Shown here: positions 22,014-35,265 of the stretch, piece after piece | Layout: every line of letters begins with the position of its first letter | Numbering within the stretch: position 1 is the first letter of the stretch | Assembly (NCBI GenBank): GCA_007258455.2 | Contig: VDFB02047230.1 | Coordinates: 157,364,635-157,428,634, forward strand | From: Sequoia sempervirens | Taxonomy: Eukaryota; Streptophyta; Pinopsida; Cupressales; Cupressaceae | Direction: 5' to 3' | DNA: 64,000 nt | The notes under the pieces: model-generated | Database searches by the model: none | Told to the model about the DNA's origin: nothing | Seen by the model: only the letters and a program-made list of their open reading frames with translations | Made by a program: the position numbers and the translations under genes

Positions 22014-23395
22014 TTGTAGACACTGAAAAATAGCTTAGGCATGTGACTGCATTTTTCATCATCAATTCGAGATACCCGAAAAATGATTAAATGATTTGAT
22101 CATTTAATTATAATTTAACATCACATTTCCTCTAAATTAATTAAATAGTTTTAACCATTTAATTAATTCATTTCATTATTCTTCTAAATTTGATTAATTA
22201 AGTAAATTAAATTTAATTTACTTTAATTACATCACTAATTAATTATAATCTCTTCTTTTGATTAATTAAATAAGTTTCTTAAATTTATTTAATTATACAT
22301 TTAAATTAAATCTCTTCTTCTTACTAATTAAATAAGTTTTCTAATTTTATTTAATTACACCTTTAAATTAAATCTCTTCTTCTTACTAATTAAATAAGTT
22401 TTCTAAGTTTATTTAATTACACCTTTAAATTAAATCTCTTCTTCGTACTAATTAAATACGTTTTCTAAGTTTATTTAATTACACCTTTAAATTAAATCTC
22501 TTCTTCTTACTAATTAAATAAGTTTCCTAAATTTATTTAATTATACATCTAATTAATTCATATTCTCCCACATTTAATTAAATAAATGGTTATTCATTTA
22601 ATTAATTAATTCTATCTTCCTCATCTAAAGTGACTCCATAAATTCAATAATTCATTTAATTGATTTTGGAATCACGTACACACAACTTCCTCCACAAAGA
22701 AAGGAATTAATTTAATAATTAATTCTTCTATTTGACCACATGTCTCCTACATTTTCTATCTAATATCTAATGCATAATTCTCTCCATTCCTGACTAATAC
22801 TCTCTCAGTTCACTCACCTGATTGATTTTTCACCTCCTTTTGACTCACACACTCTTTGAGTTAGATTTCCTAACTAATCAATCAAATTAGCTAACTATTC
22901 AATTAGATTAGCTAGCTATTCAATCAAATCACTTAACTATCCAATCAATTTAATCAATCAAGTCACTTAACTGTTCAATCAGATCCTCACACTTGATCTG
23001 GACCATTCAAATGCAAATCAATCTTGACTGTCAAATCTGTGAAGCTTCTATAAGAGAATCTTTGAATTCCATTCATGGGTAATCACAATCTTCAAAGTTT
23101 TGTTGTCAATATACTTATAGGCTGATATTGCACACTCACAATCTGAGGGCATTGAGCTTTTTCAAAGAAAAGTGGAGAAGAATAATGGAGATGAGTCAAG
23201 CAAGCATGGGAATTAAATGATATGGTTCTTGTTATTTGAATCTCTTTGTTGCATTGCACTTCATTATTAATATGGGGAATCTTAGCAAGATTTAGAAAAT
23301 TCGTGATTGTTGTCATTGTTATGCTATCTTTATTCCTATTTATTTTCCCTTGTCACATTTGATGAAACTAACGTGAAGTCATAGACTTCGAAAAA
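22014..23395 (+). repeat. AT-rich LTR-like block
   Basis: It begins TGTAGACACTGAAAAATAGC at 22015, a form common at plant Gypsy LTR starts. It contains a tandem repeat and a TATA-like CTTCTATAAGAGAATC near 23045. Its position upstream of the plus-strand Gypsy gag makes it a candidate 5' LTR. I could not find a second copy, a CA end or a primer-binding site, so the assignment is provisional. Confidence 0.4.
22263..22560. repeat. 62-bp tandem repeat, about 4.8 copies
   Basis: The phrase TAATTAAATAAGTT recurs at 22263, 22325, 22387, 22449 and 22511, exactly 62 bases apart. Each unit ends in a CTCTTCTTCTTAC-type pyrimidine stretch. Copies differ by a few substitutions. It lies inside the LTR-like block and there are no unique spacers, so it is a minisatellite, not a CRISPR array. 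Confidence 0.92.
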
Positions 23396-25860
23396 AATCA
23401 TAGAAATTTTTATTTTTGTAGGAACAAGTATGGATCAACGCATCTGATGCATAGAACGATGCAATTGACATCATGAACCGTCTATGAAGAGGGAAACGTT
23501 GCATCTGACTTCAAGCAACACATATGTGGCTTCCTGTGACACATCTAACTAGTGAAAAATATTTTTTTTGATTTATGAAATTCTAAGTTTTGATTTTAAT
23601 AAATAACATTTATTATGACTAATTTGAAGTTTACAGCATGTGATCTGGTGGAGTTAACCTAGTTTTTGCAAGACGATTGATAGAAGACAAAGGATACAAA
23701 CATTCAAACTTCTAATGTGTGGTTTTGCAAGATGATTTTCAAAGAAAAAAATATGAAACTCTAATCTTATCTTGCTTTCTTTCATGTTTTGGGTCTTCAC
23801 ATAAGATTTCTTTTATTAATTAAATAGTTAATTAACCATGCTTTGAGTCTTCACGTAGTAATTTGTTGTTTAATTAGGGTGGATTTATTACTCTTCTCTA
23901 TGTTTGGTGCTTCTACACACTTATGTTAAATCTTGATTTAATAATAAAAGTATCATCTCCCCTTGTGCACTTGTGTGATCTTGGGTGCAAGATAAATTGT
24001 TATTAACTCTAGAGGGCCTATCTTGGTGGGAAAAATTACAAACCCCAAGATGAATCAAATCAGAAACAAGGTAAATCCAAGCTACTCCTGACTGGTATAT
24101 AAATGTGAATGCTAATGGAAAACTTAGCATTACATGTGTGAATGTGTTATACAGACAAGTGATTCCCTTAGTACATGTGTGGTACATTAAAACCTATAGA
24201 GCCTAACCTCTATAGGTTGGGAAACCTCCTTATCGAAGCTAATCTTGCCTCATGTATAGCCACCTGAACAAGTGTCATAATTAAATACAATTTTTTTATA
24301 TTTCCAAAAACCTTCTATCTCTCATGTAGGAACGATCATTCCCAAGCCGACCCACATTATACACGCATTCTAGTAGTAGAGATGACAAATTTTTGGGATG
24401 TCACTACCCAAGAATCTAGATCTTAGTAAGCTCGAGAAGTGAGTGCACTATAAGGGGGAGTCGATGTTACCAAGATCCTAAGTCATCCACTCTAGAGAGT
24501 GCGGTTGGAGGAAACTGTAAGTGGGAGTCCAACAGAAATTGTCCTTGCCAGCCTTAAGATTTGTAATTATCTGTTTATTTATTTCAAACACTTTGCTTAG
24601 CATGTCTTACATGTGTGTTCAATTAGATCTCATCAAACAAAAACATTCAAGATTCAATCTTAAACAAGTTAGAAATGTGTCAAAACCTAGGACTAGTTCA
24701 CTGTTCAATGCATCTATCACACATAAACCCGCATATGGCATACTAAGTTGTAATTGTTTCAACAGAAAATGCATATGATATTCTAAGTCATAACTTTAAA
24801 AACTTGCAATGCATCTTAGACTAAAAACTGCATCCGTTAGCTTCTATGATGCATCTAATTTTATGAACCGCATTTGCAATCTAGAATGACGCATCTTTCT
24901 GTCACAAAAAATATATCAATTCACAAACTAAAAATGGATCCAGACTTGAGACTTTGATTTTACTAGTAAACTGCATCTGACACTGAAAATCACATCTATG
25001 AGTTTATGTTACACATCTAATATTTTGAACCACATTTGCAATTTGGAATGACGCATATGCCTATCACAAAAATTCTTGCATTTTAACATTTGAATTGAAA
25101 ACTCAGATGATTTACTGTAGGATCCCATTTTCTATGATGCATCTGATACTCTAAACTACATTTGCAGTTTGGAATGATGCATTTTCCTATCACATAAAAT
25201 CAGACATTTTGCAAACTAAAAAATTAGAACATTTACTGTAGGATTTTATTATCTGGTGTACCCTCTACTATAAACTTGATCCAAACATGTGACTTGCTCA
25301 TATTTAGGTTCATCCTTAGTTTTCATATTACTTTCATCATTGCATTACTTAGATCATCCTTATCGTACTTAGGGGAGTCCTTGTCCATCATATATTGTAG
25401 AATTAGGGTAGATAAACTATCTTACCTTGATTTGAAAACAATGATTCAAATACAATTTCCTTTTACATATCATTTTACAATTTTTCCTTTGTAATCTTAG
25501 TGGAATAACTCAAACTCACTAGGTTAGTTTGAATTTCACTTAGTCAACCTATCACTTAGTCATTATGGTATTGATCCTAAAACATCATTGCCAATCCTAG
25601 TTGGAACCTTGCATCAAACTTGGTCAATTAGCGACTCATCCCTTAGTTATCCAAAGATATTGACATTATAGTTTGCATTATACCTTAGTCATTTCATGTC
25701 ATAATTTATACCCAAGAAGACCAAAAACATAGCTTAACTTTCATATCCTAGAAATTTTCATTTTAGACATTATCTTAAGTCATACCTAAGTCATTGCATG
25801 TCATAATCTATGCAAAAAAGAAAAAAAAAACCATAGCTTATACATTCACATCTTAGGTAG
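23396..25860. other. Non-coding leader-like tract with diverged repeats
   Basis: No coding sequence is recognised. Around 24850-25210 the phrase CATCTAATTTTATGAACCGC and close variants recurs at about 24852, 25014 and 25140, each followed by CATTTGCAATNTGGAATGA, with spacing of 162 and 126 bases. Related words (ATGCATCTGA) also occur near 23440-23550. The tract precedes the Gypsy gag and may be its long 5' leader. I saw no convincing primer-binding site. Confidence 0.4.
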
Positions 25861-25876
25861 TTGCATACCCTACAAT

Positions 25877-27880
25877 TCACATTTACATGTCATCCTTCTT
25901 TGAGCAAGTCTTATCTTATGGTCCAAACCAGATTACAAAAGAGACAATTAGAAATGTACCCTTCACAACAACATGAGGACTCTTATAATCCCACTAGTGA
26001 AATGAACCTCGAGTCAACATCACAAGAACGTCCAAAGTCATATGTCAACCCATTTGAAAACTTCCTTGAGAGAGACAACCAGGGTTGTATCACTGTTGAA
26101 GAACTTGAGGGAACATCCCAAGATCCTTATTTTGCTGATTTTTTTATGAGCTCATCATGCTCGACTTTGAGAAATTTTTAGCCAAACTCATGGTGAATGG
26201 AGTTAAATTACCACATGGATTTGACATAAACATGCTACAAGTGGTGCCTTCGCCTAGAAATGTCTCAAACAAAAACTAGGTTCATACAACACATATTCCA
26301 TAGAATGCTATACAACAACTAATCCTTAACATACCTTTAGGAGGAGCTACACAGAGTTCTACAATGGTTCATACTACTCCCATTTTGTGATGCCTTTCAT
26401 AGCTCTACCTAAAGCATCATTTGTTGCACATTCCATGACACAGGTTGCGACCCAGTCAACATCAACGCCTATAATATAGTCAACAACACCACCAATGGGC
26501 ACTAATCCATTTGTGACCTCAATGAACATGATGAATACTACCTTGAATAATCCTCCTGAATGTAAGAGAATAATAATTTATGGTGTAGTACCTACACCTA
26601 GGGTTAATGTCAAGGGTCCCACATATAGTCATGTTATCCCTCAAAACAATGCTACATAAGGACAACAAGGTACATATACATTGCCTCAGGGGAATCCAAT
26701 ACAACTAGGATTTTGATCAAATACCTTTACACTAAACACATCACAACAAGGTACCCATGCATAACCCAGAAGTCAAAACACACAAGGGCAACCCAACATA
26801 AACACCACATATACACATATACCTCAGGTACAACAACAAATGTCTTCATACACCTACCATGTACCTACAAAAAATGTGGAACCTAATGATACGAATGACT
26901 TACCAAACCATCAAGTTGATGCTCTAACTGCACAAATGTTTTCTTTATAGAAACAAGTGGAGAACATGCAAGTAACAACCAAAAAAACCTACAACATGCA
27001 AGACTTGCATCTATACCCCTTTGATAGGAGTATCTACATGCCTCCTTTTCGAGTAGGATACGAAATTCTAATCTTTTCAAAGTACAAAGGGATAAATAAG
27101 CAACCCAATAGAGCACATAAAATAATTTATCATGACTTGTGTTGAAATTTCCTTGGAGCACACATACTTGGTGATATGATTCCCTAAAAACTCTTACAGG
27201 TCCTGCACATGAGTGGTTTTCATGATTACCTAGGCATAAAAATATGGTTTGAATTAGCCAACAAATTTGTAGGTAACTATGCCTTTAACATTGAGAATGA
27301 TATCACATTAGCCACCTTGTATACCTTGAAACAAGAAGAGGGAGATTCCTTTATCAAATACTTCCAAATATGAAGAAACTTGGTGAGTCGATGCCAAATA
27401 GAGATCCCTGAAAAACAAAATGTGGACATGTTTTTTGAAAACCTCCTAGATTCTTTAAAGGATCCCTTACAAGTTCATTGTTGTGCACACTTTTCAGACC
27501 TAGTAGAAAAAGGAACAATGATTGAGAAATCACTTGTTGCTAAGGGTGCCCTCAGATTTTCTAAGAATAAAAATAATCAACATGTGTTCAGTGACAAAAA
27601 AAAATATTGGTCTCAAAACAAAAATGTCACAAACGATAAGGTTGTGGATACAAAATTTGTAAACAAAATAAGTCATGTTGTCACTCTAAGAGGACCTGAA
27701 TCCTTAACATCTACACCACAAACCCCTACACCAATGGAAAATTCCTTACGAAACAATCAAGGGCTAGGACAACAAAGACCACCTAGGCAATACATTAAAC
27801 AAAAATACACTCCCCTTGGAGAACCCATTGAATCAATACTGAAGAAACATGTTCATTCAGGTGTCATACAACTATGAGAA
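25877..27880 (+). pseudogene. Gypsy gag
   Basis: The N-terminal part (25861-26181, 106 open codons) is polar and starts near MVQTRLQKRQLEMYPSQQ. A Gln/Pro/Thr-rich middle follows with several stops. The retrotrans_gag core lies at about 27000-27560: FRVGYEILIFSKYKGINKQ, then IKIWFELANKFVGNYAFNI, ATLYTLKQEEGDSFIKYF and SRCQIEIPEKQNVDMFFENL. The longest open stretch (27380-27877, 165 codons) runs on into a basic, Asn/Gln-rich region. Gag would form the particle. I saw no CCHC zinc knuckle, and the Tat group often has a divergent one or none. Confidence 0.85.
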
Positions 27881-30070
27881 CCCACATCTTACATGTCTGA
27901 TTTTTTACCTTCTTGGTGGGATGATAACATATTTTGTGAATATCACCAAGGTAAAAGAAATAGAACATTAGCTTGAAGACAACTGAAAAATATTATTCAG
28001 GACCTTATTGAAGAGAAAGTAATTGAGGTAGAGGGACAACAACAACACACTTCCAATCAAGATAACATGATCTACAAGACTCCCCTTTAGGACCATAGTT
28101 TAGGGTAATCCTCTGGTTCAAGTACTAAAAACAATAACACTGCTAATTTTATGGCTACTAGCTATAATTACACCAAGATCCTCCATCTTCACGCTACAAA
28201 TGAACACATAAACACCATTACCATCAAGAGGAACCCAGAGTGTGTTGTAAACACTCACAAAACTAAAATAACCATACCTTCTCCTTCACCTCCCAAGTAG
28301 TCCCAAGCTAAAGGCCATTTTAACTTGTTGGATTAGCTAGGGAAAACCCCATCACAAATATCCATATTGGAACTGCTATGCACATCACCTGAGTATAGGG
28401 CCATCCTAGATAAGATGCTAAGAGAAACCTTTGTCCTAAACAACCTCAACGTCCACCAATTTTAAGCCATGGTTCAATTCCTTACAAGCTCTCACCGTGT
28501 TACCTTTTCTAACAAACTCTACTCAACCCAAAAGATGAACCATAATGACTCACTACTCATTGAATCCTTCATCCATCAAAATAATATCAAATAAGTCTAG
28601 ATAGATGGTGGAGTGGGATTGAATGTTTGTTCCTTAAAATTGGTTAAGGCACTAGGTTTTTCTAAAGAATGTGTGGATAATTCAAAGAGCATAGTCATAA
28701 AAGGTTATGATGATGATGAATGATCCTCCTAGGGCACAATAACACTTCCACTTTGAGTGGGACCCATTATGTTGGATACGACTTCCCAAGTATCAGATCT
28801 ATAAATCCCTTATAATATTCTCCTTGGTCGACTGTGGATTCATGCCATGAAGGTTTTTCCATCCACATATCATCAATGCCTAAAGTTTCCCTACCACGAC
28901 AACAAAATTACTATTAATGTTGACCTTGATCCCTTTGAGTATTGCACTAACTTGCAAGAAGTTTCTAAACATCAGGTGCCACTTAACTGTGAAGCCTGGA
29001 TGTCAAAATCATCCAAATACATTAATTCCTCAACACTCACCAGGGAATATATTGTCCAAAGACCCCAAGATCCAGATCCAAGACAAGGGATTTGGGGAAT
29101 ACAACATGAACACTTCCTTCTACATCACCACAATGTCAAAATCACCAAAGACATATGGAAAGCCATGTTACAACATGGAACCTAAGGTCCTAATTCATGT
29201 ACCTTCCAAAACTACTTTCCTCAAATGAGGAGACCTAGGCAAAGAAGATATTGAGGATGTGTCTGATTGGGTCTATAAAGAAGATGAGACACCACTTCCA
29301 ATAGAGAAATATGGTAAAGGGTTTATGATGATGCAAGAAAAAGGGTATGATGGAACCAGTGGTTTGGACATAAAAAAAATGGAAGAAGAGAGCCCTACAT
29401 ACCTACTAAATGGGGTAAGAATCTTGAGTTAGGATGGACACCACTAAAAGTGGGTACCACTTCAAATAAGGAAATACGTGCTTCTGAATGTGTCAAGACA
29501 TCAGAGGATTCTGATGATCACTTTTATGATGACAATGATTCTAACAACTAGGAATGGGAATCCTATGCCTCTAGCACTTACAAAATGGGTAATATTTTCC
29601 CTAATTTAGATACACCTAGCCTTAAGGTAACCAATTGTATGAAAGTCAACCTTGAGACAATAACTCAATCCTTACCTTATCAGTTGCTTCCCCACCTTTT
29701 ACAAATACCGATGATGGCATTTCCCTAGTCTACCCACAAGTAGTTGACCGGGACCAACAAGGTCCTATCATTTTGTATACCTTTGAGAATGACAAAGTTA
29801 TTGCTAAGTTCATGGGACTGAGAGAAGGAATGCCATAAGGAGACCATAACGTTGGCTTCATGATATAACTTGATGTGGTAGCGTACTTCAGGGAGACTGT
29901 ATCACCCTCTAGTCACAAAAATAATAATAAAGAGAAAAAGGAAAGGTCTTTGGGTGAAAACTATGAGGCACCCTCTGATCATGAAAAAGTAAAAACAAAG
30001 GACATATTTGAAGGTGAAAACCTCCTTGAGGCGCCTAAGGATGGAGGGTTGGAATTTCTCCCTGTCACAT
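27881..30070 (+). pseudogene. Gypsy protease region and linker to RT
   Basis: Around 28600-28690 the frame reads WIDGGVGLNVCSLKLVKAL, matching the active-site region of Gypsy proteases, with Gly-Gly where many have Ser/Thr-Gly. About 28810-28900 gives [15 protein letters not shown] and [13 protein letters not shown], the conserved flap-to-end segment. Further on, GFMMMQEKGYDGTSGL (about 29320) resembles the G-patch-like motif seen between protease and RT in some Gypsy elements. Acidic linkers with stops follow. The protease would have processed the polyprotein; several stops break it. Confidence 0.75.
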
Positions 30071-30081
30071 AAGAGTGATCA

Positions 30082-31560
30082 TTGATGCTAATTGAAGATA
30101 CACAAGAGGTCAACATTGGAGCTCTTGAAGATCCTAAGATAGTGTTACTAGCAGCTTCATTGAAAGAAGAAGAAAAATCCAACTTCCAAGCAATCTTGAC
30201 ACAACACAAGGGTAATTTTTCTTGGTCATATGCCAACATGTGTGGGTTGGACCATGAACTAGTATTACATCACTTTCCATTGAATCTAGATGCTAAACCG
30301 GTAAAGAAAAAACTTTGAAAAATGCATCTGCAAATTGCCTTGTTGGTCAAGATAGAACTAAAGAAATTCTTAGATGTTGGCTTCATCAGATCTATTGATT
30401 ATGTAGACTGGATCTCCAATATGGTACCTATCACAAAACCAAATGGGAAAATCTGCATATGTATTGACTTCAAATATTTAAACAAGGCATGCCCTAAGGA
30501 TGACTTTCCTCTCCCCCAACATCGACATGATCATGGATCTTACAATAGGATACAATATGTTGTCCTTTATGGATGGTTTCTTCAGCTATAATCAAATTTG
30601 CATTGCTCTAGAAGACCAACATAAAACAACTTTCACTTGTCCATGGGGTACCTATTGCTGGAACTTCATGCCCTTTGGGCTGAAAAATGCAGGAGCTACA
30701 TACTAGTGGGAAATGACTACAATATTTCATGACCTAATGTACACACTAATGGAGGAATATGTTGATGATATCCTAGAAAATTCCTTAACCAAAGTTGATC
30801 ATCTAAATGTTTTAGACAAAAAAATTCAACGACTAGAAGAATACAAGGTCCGTCTCAACCCAAAGAACTAGGTCTTTGGGGTAAAATCCAAAAAATTGTT
30901 GGGATACATTGTCTCACATAGAGGCATATAAGTTTATCCCACCAAGGTAAAAGCTATCATAGACATTCCTCCCCCAAAGAAAATCAGTCAATTAAGGTAC
31001 TTATAGCGGAGACTACAATCTATAAGGAGATTTATTGCTCAACTCGTCGACAAATGCCACCAGTTCTAGTACTTGTTACGTAAAGGGATCACTTTCATAT
31101 GGACCAAAAAATTTCAAGAAGCATTTTAATAGATAAAAGAGTATCTCCTAACACCACCCATGTTGATGCCACCAATAGATGGGAAGCCCCTCATATTATA
31201 TGTATCTACAACCACAACAACACTAGGGGCACTACTTGCTCAAAATGACCACGAGGAAAAGGAAAGAGCAATCTACTATATTATATGGACCTTGGTGGGG
31301 TATGAACTCAACTACACTCATATTGAATGGGAGTGCCTTGCAGTGGTATTTATTACACAAAATTTAAGGCATTACATGTTGAACTACCAAACAAAGCTAG
31401 TAGAAGAAATTGATCCACTCAAGTATCATCTTAGTAGAGCAACATTAATAGGGAGATTATCAAAATTGGTCATGGTCCTCAGTGAATACGACATCCAATA
31501 TGTCAAGCACACAACAATCAAGGGATAGGTAATAGCAGACCAACTCCTAGATGCACCAAC
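30082..31560 (+). pseudogene. Gypsy reverse transcriptase and RNase H
   Basis: RT starts near LDHELVLHHFPLNLDAKPVK. It continues with KKFLDVGFIRSIDYVDWISN, DFKYLNKACPKDDFPLP and, after a frameshift near 30515, NMLSFMDGFFSYNQICIA, FTCPWGTYCWNFMPFGLKNA and the catalytic EYVDDIL, whose YVDD (30758-30769) is intact. RNase H follows at about 31170-31420 with LILYVSTTTTTLGALLAQ and YTHIEWECLAVVF. At least six stops interrupt the region. The intact YVDD beside many stops suggests decay after the last transposition rather than a non-autonomous design. Confidence 0.9.
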
Positions 31561-31599
31561 ACAAGCAAAACATCCCCTCATCAATGATTTTCCAAATGA

Positions 31600-32060
31600 G
31601 TCACTTTTCACTCTTGAGACAGGTGATGTATGGAAGATGTACTTTGACGAATCCTATACCAATCATGGATTGGGTGCAAGAATACTGGTTGTCACCCCAC
31701 AAGGTGACACGATACTGAAATCATTCAAAATTGCATTCCCTTGTACAAACAACATTGCAAAGTATGAGGCCCCATTAAAGGGATTGCATATGGTGGTCAA
31801 GTGGAAGATCCAAAGTATGCAGGTCTTCAAAGATTCATAGTTAGTCATCAATCAGGTCAATGATGACTATGACACAAAGGATGAGAAATTGAGTCCCTAT
31901 AAGAAAATGGTCAACGTCACCTTTTTTTAGATACCTCACATACAAAACAAAGTAGTGGATGCCATGGCCACCATCAAATCGCTCTTGGACATACCTAACA
32001 ATGTGTCATAGTACGAGTTCTTAGTGGAACAAATATTGGTCCCTGCTTTCAATATCCCAT
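31600..32060 (+). pseudogene. Second (archaeal-type) RNase H, downstream of RT
   Basis: Between the Gypsy RNase H and the integrase, the frame reads MYFDESYTNHGLGARILVV, KSFKIAFPCTNNIAKYEA, MQVFKDS and LVINQVNDDYD. This is the layout of the extra RNase H known from the Tat group. The first Asp (YFDES) and the FKDS Asp are present. The Glu of the usual NEAEYEA-like motif reads as Lys (NIAKYEA), so the site is probably inactive. A stop follows FKDS. Its role is inferred from the family: it may supplement or replace the primary RNase H. Confidence 0.78.
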
Positions 32061-32099
32061 AATCTAAAATGGTTTGTGAACTTGTTGGTCTTAAGTCAC

Positions 32100-33360
32100 C
32101 TTGGTACTTAAACACTTATAATTACCTCCATTCCTAGATTTTACATGACAACTTATCTAATAACAAACACAAGAACTTTATTCAAAAATCCTCCTATTAT
32201 GCCATCATTGGGGATACTTTATACAAAAATTCCTTTGACAATGCCCTACTTCGATGTCTAGATAACACTAAAGCACAAACAACCTTATGTGAAGTGCACC
32301 AAGGAATTTATGGGGCTCAGTCAAGTGGTCCTACCTTAGCCAAAAAGATTATGCAGCTGGGATACTATTGGTCGACTATGGAATGGGAGGCATACCGATT
32401 TGTCAAAATATGTAAAGAATGTGAAGTTTATGGTGATCTTATTCATGCACTAGCATAGGAACTAAGGCCCATTACTTCGGCTTGGCCCTTTACTCAATGG
32501 GGACTTGACCTCGTGGGAAAAAATTCACCCCAATTCCTTAAGTGGCCACAAAGTCATTATAACCACCACTGACTACTTTACCAAATGGGTAGAGGCCACC
32601 CCCCTTACCTACATCACCAACAACCAAATCACTAAGTTCATTCTTAATTACCTCATTTGCTGCTACAATATTCCATAGTCCATAATCATAAACAATGGTC
32701 GTCCCTTCAAAAACCAAGACGTCCATGAATTGTGTGAATAATTCCATATCCAACACCATTTTTCCACTCCTTACTACCCACGGGGCAACGATCAAGTCAA
32801 GGCATCCAATAAAACCATCATTAAAATCCTTAAGAAAATTGTCAATGCCACTGGTTGTGACTGACACATCCAACTCAACCCTACCTTATGGACTGCATAT
32901 CAAACTAGCATTCATACTCCCACTAGGGCCACCCCAATTTCCTTAGTCTTTGGTTCAAAGGCTATTCTCCCCATTGAGGTCAAAGTCCCCTCTCTCTGAG
33001 TTTCCATGAAAGGGTTAATCAATGATGAAGAGTATAGGATATCTAGGTTGCATGAGCTAGAATTACTGGATGAGTGAAGACAGAAAGCAATGACTCACTT
33101 ACAAGCATATCAAAACTGTCTTTGTAGAAGTTACAACAAGAGGGTCCTGGTCTGACATTTTGACATCGACGACCTAGTACTAATGTAGAATCCTAAAAAC
33201 TAGGAAGAACAAGATAAACCTGGTAAGTTTGAGCCTAACTAGTTGGGCCCTAATGTCATCACAATTTCCTTTGGTTCTGACACATATCAGTTGTCTACTC
33301 TAGAGGAGGAACCATTATTTGAGCCTATAAATAGATTGCACCTATACAAGTTTTACACAT
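32100..33360 (+). pseudogene. Gypsy integrase, catalytic residues lost
   Basis: The zinc-binding N-terminus includes EVHQGIYGAQSSGPTLAKKI and CKECEVYGDL (about 32290-32440). After a frameshift near 32520, the core has TTDYFTKWVEATPL with the first Asp. The second motif reads INNGRPFKN, where Asp is expected but Asn is present (about 32690). The third reads NDQVKASNKT, with Lys (32799-32801) where Glu is expected. The C-terminal part ends with LEEEPLFEPINRLHLYKFYT just before a stop at 33360. Two of three catalytic positions are changed, both explainable by G-to-A transitions. Confidence 0.88.
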
Positions 33361-33926
33361 AGCTTCAAAAATCTTAGTCAAAACCACAAAATACAAAAAA
33401 AAAGAAAAAAAAAGAAAAAAAAATAGTAAAGAGAAATAATCCATCCAACAATGAAAACCATCTCAATGGCGCTTTGGATAAGTACCATGGTGAAAACCTA
33501 GAAAATAGGCACCATGTGTAAACAATCTTCGCTCTATCATCTATTATCACTTCACAGGGTCTTTTCACCTTCACCCATATTCCTCTAACTATCTCTCCTT
33601 CATTCCATGACACCCACAATGAGAGTAGTTGCTAGTCCTATGGATTGATATTAGTTGACGCTAACAACATATTGTACAATCATTCTTACCATCCAATCCC
33701 ACACAGTAACTAACCAGGGGCAAATACAATACACCCATTCTTGGTGGAGTAAACCCCTAGATCTTTAGGACCTAACACACTTGGAAAATACAAAAAGAAA
33801 TTATAAAACATGTCAAAAACACAAAAACATTTGAAAAACATCAAAATTCCAAAAATTCCAAATAATCAGGAAACTACAAAAACAAAATCAATGTCTATCA
33901 TGTCATTCTTTTTCATTTTCAAACTA
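33361..33926. other. A-rich start of the Gypsy 3' non-coding region
   Basis: Directly after the integrase stop comes an A-rich run (33395-33422) with A-tracts of nine separated by single G. The remainder is AC-rich with no coding signal. Confidence 0.6.
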
Positions 33927-34300
33927 TGTTGCCTCTATGACTGGACATAGGTAAGGCCATCTATCGATGTGCCCCTGAGGAATTAGGTCAGTCTTTTTAG
34001 GTTTGTCAACATAAAATCATGACTCAATCCTTATTCAATAAGAAAAATTCATTGGTCATGTCAAACTATGAGGTCTCTATGTGTATAATGTATGCAAGAC
34101 CATCAATCGATGAGCCCCCGAGGCCACACTAGGTCAGTCCATTAGGGTTCATCACATTCACTATCACACACATTAGATATCTTTAAATAAAACAAATCTT
34201 TTTCAGTCGGTCAAATTCTGGTCGACCTACGTGGTCTCTGCGTGTACAAGATAGGCAAGGCTTAACAACCCCTAAGGCCTTAGATGTCAATCCTCTTAGT
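33927..34300. repeat. Diverged tandem repeat, roughly 140-160 bp, about 2.5 copies
   Basis: A module with GGTCTCTATGTGTATAATG, GCAAGACCATCAATCGATG and GAGCCCCCGAGG occurs at about 34067. Related versions occur at about 33927 and 34229. The copies are strongly diverged. Confidence 0.6.
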
Positions 34301-34380
34301 TTTTTGCCATGTTAGTCATATCACATGATCATAAAACAAATGACTCAAACACAAGGTCACAAAACGATGCACAATCAAAC

Positions 34381-34860
34381 CAATTTATTCAAGATATGTC
34401 TTTCCTAAATCAACATCAAATCAATCAAATTAGTCATGTAAAAGTCTTCAAGATATGTCCTTCTTGATGTTAGACTCTTTTTTGTCAACCAATTTATTCA
34501 GGATATGTCTTTCCTACATCAACATCAAATTAATCAAATCAATCATTTAAGAGCCTTCAAGATGTGTCCTTGACGTCAGAATCATTTATGTCGACCAATT
34601 TATTCATGATATGTCTTTCCTGAATCAACATCAAAATCTATCAAATCAATCATTTAAGAGCCTTCAAGATGTGTCCTTCTTGACGTTAGACTCTTTCTTG
34701 TCAACTATGGGTCTTCAAGATGTGTCCTTCTTCACACCATACCTTGTCATGTCATCTATTCGAGATGTGTCCTTCTTGACACCATACCTTGTCATGTCAT
34801 CTATTCAAGATGTGTCCTTCCTGAATCTCAACCTTGGCAATAATCAAATTTGACATTTCA
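34381..34860. repeat. Tandem repeat, about 107 bp, with shorter derived units
   Basis: CAATTTATTC opens units at 34381, 34490 and 34596 (109 and 106 bases apart). Each unit carries AGATATGTCTTTCCT, CATCAAATCAATCAAAT and CTTCAAGATGTGTCC. From about 34715 a shorter unit of about 62 bases (CTTCTTGACACCATACCTTG, then TCATGTCATCTATTC) repeats. An 80-codon open frame here is only a product of the repeat. Confidence 0.85.
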
Positions 34861-34998
34861 ATCTTCTTTAGGATGTGTCTTTCCTAAATAATCACTAGTC
34901 AGCCTCGTCATCACCAAGTCAACCTTGGAAAACAAACAAAGATCTAATACATGTCTTAACAAGCTTTTTTTATTTATTTTTTAATGATTTGATATGAC

Positions 34999-35265
34999 CA
35001 TGTAACTAGCCACCTCAACGATATCCTATGATGGATTTAGAGGAGTGACAATGTTACATGAGCATATCTTGCTTTTTGACTGATTCTCTTATCTTTTTGA
35101 AATTGTCATGTCACTAGCCACCTTAAGGATGTCCTAGCAACAGGATTTAGAGGAGCAATGACGTGTCATGATAATTTTCTTGTCTTTTCAAAGCTGTCAC
35201 ATCACTAGCCACCTCAAGGATGTCCTAGCAATAGGATTTAGAGGAGAAATGATGTTCCATGACAC
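34999..35265. repeat. Tandem repeat, about 105 bp, three copies
   Basis: ACTAGCCACCTCAA-type sequence followed by GATGTCCTAGCAA and GGATTTAGAGGAG recurs at 35005, 35113 and 35214 (108 and 101 bases apart). With the two repeats above this makes three unrelated minisatellites within 1.4 kb of the Gypsy 3' region. Confidence 0.85.

Noticed and set aside
22263..22560. Regular direct repeats that might suggest a CRISPR array
   Set aside because: The units are contiguous 62-mers with no unique spacers, in plant DNA.
34611..34853. Eighty-codon repetitive protein (QDVSFL repeats)
   Set aside because: It is a direct translation of the tandem repeat, with no sign of selection for a protein.
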